A DNA stretch of 23,908 bases, taken from positions 1 to 23,908 of the forward strand of contig JAGQIY010000956.1 in the NCBI GenBank assembly GCA_020430865.1. Reading direction: 5' to 3'. This document shows, in pieces, positions 7,121 to 14,305 of this stretch. Made by a program: the position numbers and the translations under genes. The notes below the pieces were generated by a model that ran no database searches, was not told the origin of the DNA, and saw nothing but the letters and a program-made list of their open reading frames with translations. Positions within the stretch are counted from its first letter, which is position 1. Every line of letters begins with the position of its first letter. Origin of the DNA: Myxococcales bacterium. Lineage in GTDB: Bacteria > Myxococcota > Polyangia > Polyangiales > Polyangiaceae.

Positions 7121-7864
7121 GTGGATTCTGTGAGCGTTCCGCGGATCATCCCTGGGCACCCCGCGGAGGTGGTCGTCTACGATCAACCCTCCCGCTGTCC
7201 CTATTTGCCCGACCAGGTGGCGCGCATGCCCATGCGGTTACCGACTCGGAGCCTGCGGCGCAGTGAGTTCCACGCCCGCCTGGAACGTGGAGATCGTCGT
7301 CAAGGGTTGTTCTTGTATCGACCGAACTGCCCGACCTGCAGCGCGTGCGTGCCCATCCGCTTGAACGTCTCCGAGTACGAGCTGAACCGCACTCAGCAGC
7401 GCGTGCTCAAGCGAGGCGACCAAACGCTGCGAGTCGAGCTCGGCCCATTGATGGCGGACGCTCGCCGGGTCGAGCTGTACAACCGTCACAAGTCTCAGCG
7501 AGGCCTGGAAACCCACGGACCGAGCACCGAGGACGACTACCGCGAGTTCCTGGTCCACACCTGCTGCGAGAGCTTCGAGATCCGATATTTCCACGGAGAT
7601 TCATTGATCGGCGTCGCGGTAACGGACCGCGGCACCGACGGACTCAGCGCTGTCTACACCTTCTTCGATCCGGACTACTCGAGGCTGAGCCCCGGCGTGT
7701 TCTCGATCTTGACGCAGCTCTCGCTGTGCCGTCACTGGGGCCTCGACTACCTGTACCTCGGGCTGTTCGTCGAGGGCTGCGCGGCGATGCGCTACAAGGC
7801 CGAGTACCTACCGCATGAGCGCTTGCAGGACGAACGCTGGGTCCGTGTGGAAAAGCGCGGCTAG
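7121..7864 (+). CDS. bpt: Aspartate/glutamate leucyltransferase (Bpt, ATE1-like)
   Basis: This cytoplasmic enzyme of the bacterial N-degron pathway transfers leucine from leucyl-tRNA to proteins with N-terminal Asp or Glu, marking them for ClpS/ClpAP. The N-terminal ATE-N domain shows CPYLP (26-30) and the cysteine cluster NCPTCSACVPIRL (C70, C73, C76). The C-terminal ATE-C domain contains SAVYTFFDPDYSRLSPG and ends with the conserved region MRYKAEYLPHERL. With the GTG at 7121 the protein has 247 residues, right for the family; the longer frame from TTG 6902 would add 73 residues of unnatural composition. It is preceded by about 215 bp without a gene. It converges with the AlaX-type gene, another aminoacyl-tRNA enzyme. 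Confidence 0.92.
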   Translation: MDSVSVPRIIPGHPAEVVVYDQPSRCPYLPDQVARMPMRLPTRSLRRSEFHARLERGDRRQGLFLYRPNCPTCSACVPIRLNVSEYELNRTQQRVLKRGDQTLRVELGPLMADARRVELYNRHKSQRGLETHGPSTEDDYREFLVHTCCESFEIRYFHGDSLIGVAVTDRGTDGLSAVYTFFDPDYSRLSPGVFSILTQLSLCRHWGLDYLYLGLFVEGCAAMRYKAEYLPHERLQDERWVRVEKRG

Positions 7865-7892
7865 CGTCGAGAGTCCAGCGTCGACGGACCCG

Positions 7893-7911
7893 CTCCGCTA
7901 GTACTACGGAG
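7893..7911. terminator. Small hairpin between convergent genes
   Basis: CTCCG at 7893-7897 and CGGAG at 7907-7911 can pair around a nine-base loop, in the 55-bp gap between the ends of bpt and the AlaX gene. It is symmetric, so it could act on both strands, but the stem is short and no T-run is present. Confidence 0.25.
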
Positions 7912-7919
7912 ACAGGACA

Positions 7920-9101
7920 CTAGTCGGAGAAGACCGCGGGACAGCGCTCTCGAGCCGCGCTCCAGCTGAAGTCGCCCCCGAGTCGACCTTCGGCGCGTTC
8001 GGGCTTCCCGCCTCCACGCCCGGCAAACGCCGCCGCCAGGGCCCTGAGGGTCGCGCCTGCGTCGAGCGAGCTCTCGGGGCCACGCGCGATGATCAGTTGA
8101 ACAGCCCCTGCCTCCGACACCGGTACCGCAAGGAACACCTCGGCGTCGGCTCGCTGACCGAGCAAGCGCTCGCCGAGCGCGCGCCCCAGCTCGAGGTCCA
8201 CGTCCATCCACACGACCGCCCGGCGCCCCTGCCACGCCACGCCAGACACGAGCGCCTCTGCGAGGCGAACACGCAAAGCGCCCGCCTCTTGCCTGGCCTG
8301 CTTGAAGCTCTGCTCGATCCGTTCGAAGGCCGCAGGCAAGTCACTGACGCCCACGCTGCGTGCGCTGGCCATGTCGCCGAGTAGCGCCGCTCGCTGGAAC
8401 AGCTCACCCCGCGCGCGCGGCCCAGCGCTGAAATGCACGCGAGTCCCGCCCTTGTAGCGCTCGCTTCCGCTGATCCAGAGCAGGCCAACCTCCGAGGTGT
8501 TCGCGACGTGGGTGCCGCCGCACGGAGTGTCGTCAAAGCCCTCGATACTCACCACCCGGATGCCCTCGCTCACCTTCGGAGCTCGACGCAGGCTCAAGCC
8601 GTCGAGCTCGCTCGGCGTGGGCAACCAGGCGCGCACCGGGCGCGCCTCATCGATCACCCGGTTGACCTGCTCCTGGGCCCCAGCGAGGTCACGCTGACCC
8701 AGATCCGCGCGGCTGACGTCGAGCGTACAGTCGCTGGCGCCGAGGCGAGAGGAGAGCGTCTCCGCCCTGGCGACGTCGAGCAGCGCGCGGCTCAGCATAT
8801 GCTGGCCCGTGTGGAGCGCCATGTGCTCTCGGCGTCGCCCCCAGTCAATTTCCGCGGGGTAACTTTGACCAGGCTCCAGGCTCGGCCCCTCGAAGATGTG
8901 ATGCACGCGCCCCGCATCGTCTTGCTGGACGTCGACGATGCGCGCCCCGCCGATGCTTCCAGTGTCTGCTAGCTGACCACCGCTCTCGGGGTAGAACGCG
9001 CTGGCCTCCAGCAGCAGGCTGGGCCGACCCGCGAACTCGCCGAGCTCGACGACCCGAGCGTCGAAGGCCTTCAGATAGGAATCGGTCTGCTCCAGGCGCA
9101 T
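7920..9101 (-). CDS. Alanyl-tRNA editing protein, long AlaX type
   Basis: This is a stand-alone relative of the AlaRS editing domain, expected to hydrolyse Ser-tRNA(Ala) or Gly-tRNA(Ala). The editing core has the zinc-binding pair HTGQH (H97, H101) and CGGTH (C194, H198), and the family motif AFYPESGGQ near 36-43. After about residue 230 there is a coiled helix (FERIEQSFKQARQEAGALRVRL) and then a DHHA1-like C-terminal domain with GGGKPERAEG, as in long AlaX proteins. The start MRLEQTDSYL fits the family N-terminus and gives 393 residues. A GTG at 9197 would add 32 residues of poor composition. No strong ribosome binding site is seen. It is downstream of and on the same strand as the small lipoprotein, and convergent with bpt. 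Confidence 0.9.
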   Translation of the reverse strand: MRLEQTDSYLKAFDARVVELGEFAGRPSLLLEASAFYPESGGQLADTGSIGGARIVDVQQDDAGRVHHIFEGPSLEPGQSYPAEIDWGRRREHMALHTGQHMLSRALLDVARAETLSSRLGASDCTLDVSRADLGQRDLAGAQEQVNRVIDEARPVRAWLPTPSELDGLSLRRAPKVSEGIRVVSIEGFDDTPCGGTHVANTSEVGLLWISGSERYKGGTRVHFSAGPRARGELFQRAALLGDMASARSVGVSDLPAAFERIEQSFKQARQEAGALRVRLAEALVSGVAWQGRRAVVWMDVDLELGRALGERLLGQRADAEVFLAVPVSEAGAVQLIIARGPESSLDAGATLRALAAAFAGRGGGKPERAEGRLGGDFSWSAARERCPAVFSD

Positions 9102-9206
9102 GACGCAGTCATAGCAGACATCCACCACGCTGAACGCCGCGACCAGACGAGGCGACGGAGCCCCTGGGTTGGGCGTCCCAGCGCCGCCCAACCCCACTCC
9201 TCGGGC

Positions 9207-9608
9207 TCAGTCGACTGGCTCGGGACAGGGCGAGTCCTGGAGCACGATCGAGACCGGCTCGATCGTGTCGTCGTCCTGGACCTCCGCCAGGACCTCACCC
9301 CACGCTTCGCCCGTCGAGCAAGCCCCGTCTCCATCGCGGTCGTTGATGGCCACGATCACGACCTTGGAACCCTCGACGGAGATAGTCTGAGAGAACGTCC
9401 CGAGACCGGCGAGCGTCTGGTCATCGATATGAATCCGCGAGGTATCGTCGGCCGAGTCGATCTCGTAGAAGGAAAGCAGTATGTCTCCCTCGACCGCCGC
9501 CGAGGAAGCTGCAGAGACATCGCCGGTCAGCTCGACGTCGCGCCCCGAACTGCAGGCCACCGTGGACATCAGCGCCAGACCAACCATACCAAGCATTGCT
9601 TTGTTCAT
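9207..9608 (-). CDS. Small lipoprotein with Ca-binding-like loop
   Basis: This 133-residue lipoprotein has a clean signal peptide, MNKAMLGMVGLALMSTVAC, with the lipidated cysteine at 19. The mature part looks beta-rich. It contains AINDRDGDGACSTGE near 87-101, a DxDxDG-type loop of the kind that binds calcium in EF-hand-like and dockerin-like motifs. Two cysteines (C97 and C128) could form a disulfide. I do not recognise the family. The start is strongly supported by AGGAG (9615-9619 on the opposite strand) six bases before the ATG. It is followed by the AlaX gene after about 105 bp; that may be chance rather than function. Confidence 0.85.
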   Translation of the reverse strand: MNKAMLGMVGLALMSTVACSSGRDVELTGDVSAASSAAVEGDILLSFYEIDSADDTSRIHIDDQTLAGLGTFSQTISVEGSKVVIVAINDRDGDGACSTGEAWGEVLAEVQDDDTIEPVSIVLQDSPCPEPVD

Positions 9609-10137
9609 GTCGTTCTCCTGAAAGGGTTGAGCGGTGCGCTGCTCGAGCTTCGTTTGCCTGCTCGTTCCCGAAGACAGGACACCAGGCTCGATGCGGCGCG
9701 CCTTCCCTCCCCTTCAGCAACCCTCATGCCACGTCCGCGGCGCGGCGCAGGTGCCTCGGCACCTGGCTCGCTGGTTCCGCGCGAAATCAAGCAAGAGGCA
9801 CGGAAGATCCGCTACCCACTCGCGCTCGAGCGGCCTCGAAACGCGAGCGCCGGAGCGGCCGCTGGCGCGCGGAGACCGGCCCTGGCCGAAGCGCTGGGAG
9901 CGTCGACGTGGACGCGAGTGAGTTCACGGCACCACACTCGCCGGCATGGGTGCGGTCCAATCCTCACACCTGGCTCACGATCCCACCGTCCCCGGCGGGC
10001 TGAGTGGACGCGCCGGCGCTCGGGTGCTCCCCTCACCCCCGAATCGAGAGGACCGGGAAGCTGAAAATCGTGGCCGTTCGTCTTCACGAGGCGAGCCGCT
10101 CTTGTAATCGAACGTTTGATTAATTATTGTTCCCGAG
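9609..10137. other. Long intergenic region between lipoprotein and TetR genes
   Basis: This is the longest gene-free stretch in the window (529 bp). The lipoprotein ribosome binding site lies at its left end and the AT-rich TetR promoter/operator at its right end. In between, a perfect hairpin CAGGTGC-ctcg-GCACCTG occupies 9748-9765 and a 10-bp palindrome CGCTCGAGCG lies at 9823-9832. Open frames cross it in several phases, but none has a ribosome binding site or recognisable protein. A small RNA cannot be excluded. Confidence 0.45.
9748..9765. other. Perfect 7-bp hairpin in the long intergenic region
   Basis: CAGGTGC at 9748-9754 and GCACCTG at 9759-9765 pair perfectly around the loop CTCG. 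It has no T-run on either strand. It could be an operator or part of a leader of the lipoprotein gene. Confidence 0.35.
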
Positions 10138-10138
10138 A
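10102..10138 (+). promoter_or_regulatory. Probable tetR promoter with palindromic operator
   Basis: This is the most AT-rich patch in the area. TTGTAA (10102-10107) and TATTGT (10125-10130) are spaced 17 bp apart, each matching 4 of 6 consensus bases. Between and overlapping them, AATCGAACGTTTGATT (10106-10121) is a 16-bp palindrome with only one mismatched pair of positions, a typical TetR-family site. The predicted transcription start falls at or next to the ATG at 10138, and there is no spaced Shine-Dalgarno, so the mRNA may be leaderless. Confidence 0.55.
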
Positions 10139-10788
10139 TGGCCCGACCCGCTGGCGCCAATGCCGAGCTGACGCGCTCCAGGATCCTCGACAGCGCGAGC
10201 ACCCACTTCGCGCAGCTCGGCCTGGGGGGCGTCTCCGTGAGGGACATCGCCCGAGGAGCCGGGGTGAGCCTCGGCATGGTTCACCACTACTTCGGGAGCA
10301 AGGACGAGCTCTATCAGGCCTGCGTGGATTCGATGTACGAAGAGCTCCACGGCATGCGCGCCGAGCTGCTGTCACGCCTGAAGGGAGCCGACTCGGTGAG
10401 CGAGCTGATCGACGACGCCGTGCGGGTGTCGTTTCATTTCGCTCGTGAGCACCAGACGAGCATACGCCTCCTGATGCGGACGGTCGTCGAACACGGCGAA
10501 CTGGGACCAGTTCAGCAACGAGCTCTCCAGCTTCCCTTCCTCGAGGAAATATCCGGCGCGCTGGGCGACGCCACGGGGCGCAGCATCACCGAGCTGCGTC
10601 TGGCGACCCAGAGCGTCACCTTCTTGGTCTCTCGCTACGCGCTGAGCAGTGACCACGAGCTACGAGTGCTGACCGGCATGCACAAGGGCAGCTTCAAGGC
10701 CGTGCTCGCCGAGGTGGAGTCGCACCTGGCCGGCGCGGCGCTGAGCTTGCTCGACCTGCCGCGAATCAGCGAGCAGGCGCTGGACTGA
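10138..10788 (+). CDS. TetR-family transcriptional regulator
   Basis: This 216-residue regulator has a typical N-terminal TetR DNA-binding domain: TRSRILDSASTHFAQLG, then the helix-turn-helix VSVRDIARGAGVSLGMVHHY at about 32-51, then FGSKDELYQAC. The rest is an all-helical ligand-binding and dimerisation domain with no subgroup I can name. The ATG has only GAG touching it, so initiation may be leaderless. The palindrome just upstream suggests that it represses its own promoter. The PhyH-family gene starts 27 bp downstream with its own good ribosome binding site, so the two are probably one transcript and the regulator likely controls both. Confidence 0.93.
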   Translation: MARPAGANAELTRSRILDSASTHFAQLGLGGVSVRDIARGAGVSLGMVHHYFGSKDELYQACVDSMYEELHGMRAELLSRLKGADSVSELIDDAVRVSFHFAREHQTSIRLLMRTVVEHGELGPVQQRALQLPFLEEISGALGDATGRSITELRLATQSVTFLVSRYALSSDHELRVLTGMHKGSFKAVLAEVESHLAGAALSLLDLPRISEQALD

Positions 10789-10815
10789 TCGAGCCATGGC
10801 TCGCGGAGAACGACT

Positions 10816-11724
10816 ATGCAGACACAGACCTCCAACCACACCGCAGCGACCCAGCCTACCGCGAGCGGGTCGCCTCCAGCCGAGCTGCTGCCCATCACCA
10901 CGCGCTTCGAGCTCGGCGACGAGATCACGCCAGAGCAGCACGCCTTCCTCGATCACTACGGCTTCATCATCTTCTCTCAGGTCGCGAAGCCCGAAGAGGT
11001 CGAGCGCATCGCAGAGGAGCTGAACCAGGTCGAAGCTCGGTGGCTGGCCGAGGGCCGAAAGGAGGTCTACGGGATCCCGATCTTCAAGGGACAGGGTGTC
11101 GATGGTCAGCCGTTCTTGCAGCGCCTCCCCTTCACCTCGTGCTTCAGCGCATACCTCCACGACTTCTTGCGGGACCCGCGCTTCGACCCCGTGCGGCGCA
11201 TGATCGGCGAGCACACCCACGTCGGGGATCACGAGATGGACGGCCTGGTGGCGAATCGCAACCTGAACGTGCCGGGCAGCGCCTACCCGCGCCTTGGCTG
11301 GCACACCGACGGCCTGCGCGACCTCTTCTATCTACGGATGCCCAAGCGCATGCTGAACGTCGGTCTGCACCTGGACCGCGTTCGACGTGAAGACGGAGGT
11401 CTCCGGGTCATTCCTGGCAGCCACAAGCAAGGACCGCTCGGCTTTCTTTTCCGCAAGGTTTACTTTCTGTCCCATGGCGAGGACGCACACGAGATCGCCA
11501 TCGAGACGCAACCAGGCGACTTGACGTTGCACGACGGCCGCACGTGGCACCGAGTCGAGCAGTCACCTCACACCGGCCTGCGCAGCCTGCGACGCACGCT
11601 CTACTTCCCGTACCTCACCGAGCGCTTCCCGACCAAGGACGACCAGAGCAAGACCCCGCTCTACCATTACCTCGGCCGCGCCCTGCGCGCTGGCAAGCGG
11701 CTCACGTCCCGCATCCAGCGCTAG
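10816..11724 (+). CDS. Phytanoyl-CoA dioxygenase (PhyH) family protein
   Basis: This is a probable Fe(II)/2-oxoglutarate-dependent oxygenase of 302 residues. The HxD iron motif appears as GWHTDG (H163, D165), followed after about 80 residues by the distal histidine in DGRTWHRVEQ (H245). Arginines at 256-260 (GLRSLRRTLYF) are candidates for the 2-oxoglutarate carboxylate. The stretch RREDGGLRVIPGSHKQGP is a family hallmark. The first 25 residues are a flexible Thr/Ser/Pro-rich tail without a signal peptide, so the protein is likely cytoplasmic. Family members hydroxylate fatty acyl-CoAs, natural products or small molecules, and the substrate cannot be chosen here. GGAG lies 7 nt before the ATG. 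It follows the TetR gene by 27 bp. Confidence 0.9.
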   Translation: MQTQTSNHTAATQPTASGSPPAELLPITTRFELGDEITPEQHAFLDHYGFIIFSQVAKPEEVERIAEELNQVEARWLAEGRKEVYGIPIFKGQGVDGQPFLQRLPFTSCFSAYLHDFLRDPRFDPVRRMIGEHTHVGDHEMDGLVANRNLNVPGSAYPRLGWHTDGLRDLFYLRMPKRMLNVGLHLDRVRREDGGLRVIPGSHKQGPLGFLFRKVYFLSHGEDAHEIAIETQPGDLTLHDGRTWHRVEQSPHTGLRSLRRTLYFPYLTERFPTKDDQSKTPLYHYLGRALRAGKRLTSRIQR

Positions 11725-11905
11725 GCCAACGGCCCGAGTGCTTGGAACGGCGGGGGGTGAGGTCCGGCGCACGGCGGCCAGCAGAGACGTCGCGCAAGGC
11801 GGAAGCCTCGCTGCTCGGCGCTCGATCACCTGGCCTGACGCCCCGCGCAAGGCCTGCGACGCGCAACGGAATCGACGGCGTCCCACGCTAGCCTTGAGAG
11901 ACCCG

Positions 11906-13282
11906 GTGAGCCTGTGCGAGACCGGCAGCGTGAGCAAGCAAGCAACGCGAGAGCTGAACCTCGACGGCCTGCCAGGCCCGAGCCACAACTTTGCGGGTCT
12001 GAGCCCTGGCAACATCGCTTCGACCGAGCACGCCGGGCATGTCTCGAATCCACGCGGGGCGGCGCTTCAGGGGCTCGAGAAGATGCGCTTCGTGCAGAGC
12101 CTGGGCATCGTACAGGGCGTCCTCCCACCTCAACCGCGGCCTGCGGTTGGCGCCCTGCGCCGCTTGGGCTTCACTGGCGAGGATCAGGCTGTCATCCGCG
12201 CGGCAGCACAAGAAGACGAACAGCTGATGCGGCTGTGCTCGAGCGCGTCCGCGATGTGGACGGCCAACGCCGCCACGGTCGCTCCGGGCTGCGACACCGC
12301 GGACGGGCGCTGTCACCTCACGCCCGCCAACCTCGGGGCGATGTTCCACCGCAGCCTGGAGGCAGACACCACGACGCGAATCCTGCGGCGCATCTTCGCC
12401 GACGAGGCGCACTTCGTGGTGCACGACGCGCTACCCAGCGTGAGCCACTTCGCGGACGAGGGCGCTGCAAACCACACCCGCTTGGCCACGACACGAGGCA
12501 GCGCGCACCTGTTCGGCTGGGGACGTCGCGCCTACAACACGGGCAGCGCCGGAGACGACTACCAGGAGCCGAGCCGCTTCCCAGCCCGCCAAACCTACGA
12601 GGCGTCGCGCGCCGTCGCGCGCTTGCACCAGCTGGGGGCGCGAGCGCTGCTCTGGCAGCAAGCTCCGCGCGGAATCGATGAGGGCGCCTTCCACACCGAC
12701 GTGCTCGCCGTCGGCACGGCGAACCTGTTGTTGCTGCACGAGCTCGCGTTCGTGGACACCGAGCAGTTGCTCGGGGAGCTGCGGCGGCGACTTGGAGACG
12801 AGTTCCAGTTCTGCCTGGCCAAGCAGGGCGAGCTGCCGGCAGCGGACGCCGTCGCGGCCTACCCGTTCAACTCCCAGCTGCTCGAGCTGCCCGGCGGTGA
12901 GCTGGTGATCGTGGCTCCCCGGGAGGCTGAAGCCAACGCGCAGGCGAACCGCTACCTGCAGCGCGTGGTGGCGGAGGACAACCGCGTCGAAGCGGTGCAC
13001 TACCTCGACGTCAACCAGTCGATGAAGAACGGCGGCGGTCCCGCCTGCCTCAGGTTGCGGGTTCCGCTCAGCGACTCCGAGCTGACGAAGCTTGGCGCGC
13101 GCGTGGTGCTCGACGATGCGCTATACTCCGATCTCCAGGCCTGGGTGGAGCGGCACTATCGCGACCGCCTGAGCTTCGCGGATTTGCTCGACGTGGCGTT
13201 CTTGCGGGAAGTCGAGACGGCCCTCGACGAGCTTACTCAGCTACTCGAGCTGGGTTCGGTCTATGATTTTCAGAAGCCGTGA
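11906..13282 (+). CDS. astB: N-succinylarginine dihydrolase
   Basis: This is the second enzyme of the arginine succinyltransferase pathway; it converts N2-succinylarginine to N2-succinylornithine, ammonia and CO2. The protein is recognisable along its whole length, from LNLDGLPGPSHNFAGLSPGN to LLELGSVYDFQ. The catalytic triad of the family is present: E185 (ADEGAANH), H263 (AFHTDV) and C381 (GGGPACLRLR), matching E174/H248/C365 of the E. coli enzyme. The GTG at 11906 is preceded by GAGAG and gives 458 residues; GTG at 11930 gives 450, closer to the usual 447, and is equally possible. Frames reaching 11738 add an unnatural N-terminus. No astA, astC, astD or astE is in the window. Its stop overlaps the start of the kinase gene by four bases. 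Confidence 0.95.
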   Translation: MSLCETGSVSKQATRELNLDGLPGPSHNFAGLSPGNIASTEHAGHVSNPRGAALQGLEKMRFVQSLGIVQGVLPPQPRPAVGALRRLGFTGEDQAVIRAAAQEDEQLMRLCSSASAMWTANAATVAPGCDTADGRCHLTPANLGAMFHRSLEADTTTRILRRIFADEAHFVVHDALPSVSHFADEGAANHTRLATTRGSAHLFGWGRRAYNTGSAGDDYQEPSRFPARQTYEASRAVARLHQLGARALLWQQAPRGIDEGAFHTDVLAVGTANLLLLHELAFVDTEQLLGELRRRLGDEFQFCLAKQGELPAADAVAAYPFNSQLLELPGGELVIVAPREAEANAQANRYLQRVVAEDNRVEAVHYLDVNQSMKNGGGPACLRLRVPLSDSELTKLGARVVLDDALYSDLQAWVERHYRDRLSFADLLDVAFLREVETALDELTQLLELGSVYDFQKP

Positions 13283-14214
13283 CGGACTACCCAAAACCCT
13301 TCGGCCCTGACCAGCGCTACGAGCTGCAGAAGCAGCTTGGTGAGGGCGCTGGGGGCCGCGTGTATCTGGCGCTCGATCGCGTCGAGCGACGCGACGTCGC
13401 ACTGAAGCAGCTGACGCGGCGTCGCACACCGGAGGAGTTCGAGCGCCGCTTCGCCGCGCTCTCCCGACTCAAGCACGAGAACCTCGTCGAGCTCTATGAC
13501 ATGTACTCGACCTGGGAACCGCCCTTCTACACCATGCAGCTGGTGCCGGGCGTCGACGTCGTGCGGTACATCCGGGAGGAAGCTCCCTCGGGTATCGAGA
13601 CTCTGGGCATCGAAGAGGAAGACGACCTGGAGGGGAACCTGTTGCTCGGCGAGAAGAGCCGGGCCGCCAATCGCTCCGTGTTCACCCCACCCGAGCCGGG
13701 CGGCATGGATCGAGCGCGCAGCGCGCTGAGGCAGCTCTGCGCTGGGCTGGCGTACGCTCACGCTCAGGGCTTCATCCACCGCGACATCACCCGTGGCAAT
13801 ATCCGCGTGGATTCCGATGGCAGACTGGTTGTGATGGACTACGGGCTCGCCGCGGAGAGCCCCCCCCAAGGCGACCTCGAGGGCGAGGAACGTGCGCCGG
13901 AGAGCGCAGGCGGCCTGGTGGGGACCGCGGCGTACATGGCGCCGGAGCAATGGGACGAACGCGAACTCTCACCAGCCGTCGACTGGTACTCGATGGGCGT
14001 CGTGCTCTTCGAGGCGCTGTGTGGCGCGCTGCCCTTCGTGGGATCGGCCCACGAGGTCTTCGTGCGCAAGCGCACCGTGGGCGCACCGAGCCCCTCGCTG
14101 CTCTTGCCTCGAATCCCGGATGATCTCGACGCGATCTGCCGCGGTCTGATGCAGAGCGATCCGAGGCGACGCTGGAACGCCGAACGTGTGCTGGAGCGCC
14201 TGGCAAGAGGCTGA
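13279..14214 (+). CDS. Ser/Thr protein kinase coupled to astB
   Basis: This Hanks-type kinase of 311 residues is essentially just the kinase domain, with no membrane segment or sensor. The glycine loop is GEGAGGRVY (21-29) and the ATP lysine is K43 (VALKQ). The catalytic loop is HRDITRGN (167-174, D169, N174), the magnesium motif is DYG (187-189) instead of DFG, and APEQ is at 221-224. The usual lysine after HRD is replaced by T171. An acidic insert of about 40 residues (101-143) sits between the hinge and helix E. The GTG start overlaps the astB stop in a GTGA arrangement, indicating translational coupling. The last codons lie in the first unit of a 19-bp tandem repeat. Activity is likely but the HRDIT/DYG variants leave some doubt. 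Confidence 0.9.
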   Translation: MTDYPKPFGPDQRYELQKQLGEGAGGRVYLALDRVERRDVALKQLTRRRTPEEFERRFAALSRLKHENLVELYDMYSTWEPPFYTMQLVPGVDVVRYIREEAPSGIETLGIEEEDDLEGNLLLGEKSRAANRSVFTPPEPGGMDRARSALRQLCAGLAYAHAQGFIHRDITRGNIRVDSDGRLVVMDYGLAAESPPQGDLEGEERAPESAGGLVGTAAYMAPEQWDERELSPAVDWYSMGVVLFEALCGALPFVGSAHEVFVRKRTVGAPSPSLLLPRIPDDLDAICRGLMQSDPRRRWNAERVLERLARG

Positions 14215-14278
14215 GCGCCTGGCAAGAGGCCGAGCGCCTGGCAAGAGGCCGAGCGCCTGGCAAGAGGCCGAGCGCCTG
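14194..14278 (+). repeat. 19-bp tandem repeat, about 4.5 units
   Basis: Four direct copies of the 19-bp unit GAGCGCCTGGCAAGAGGCC start at 14194, 14213, 14232 and 14251, and a partial fifth (nine bases) starts at 14270. Copy 1 differs only in its last base, T instead of C, and this T creates the TGA stop of the kinase gene. Because 19 is not a multiple of three, each added copy shifts the reading frame. Confidence 0.95.
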
Positions 14279-14305
14279 CCTCTAGTCGAAGCCCCCCAAC
14301 GAGAG

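Noticed and set aside
9102..9197. Upstream extension of the AlaX gene from GTG 9197
   Set aside because: The added residues are Gly/Pro-rich and outside the family N-terminus; the GAGGA there touches the GTG without spacing.
9429..10064. Plus-strand frames across the lipoprotein start and the long gap
   Set aside because: No ribosome binding site, very Arg-rich products, and partial overlap with a well-supported minus-strand gene.
11738..11905. Upstream extension of astB
   Set aside because: The extra 56 residues have no counterpart in AstB, which starts a few residues before the LNLDGL motif.
14194..14278. CRISPR array
   Set aside because: The repeats are directly adjacent without spacers and the unit is only 19 bp; no cas genes are nearby.
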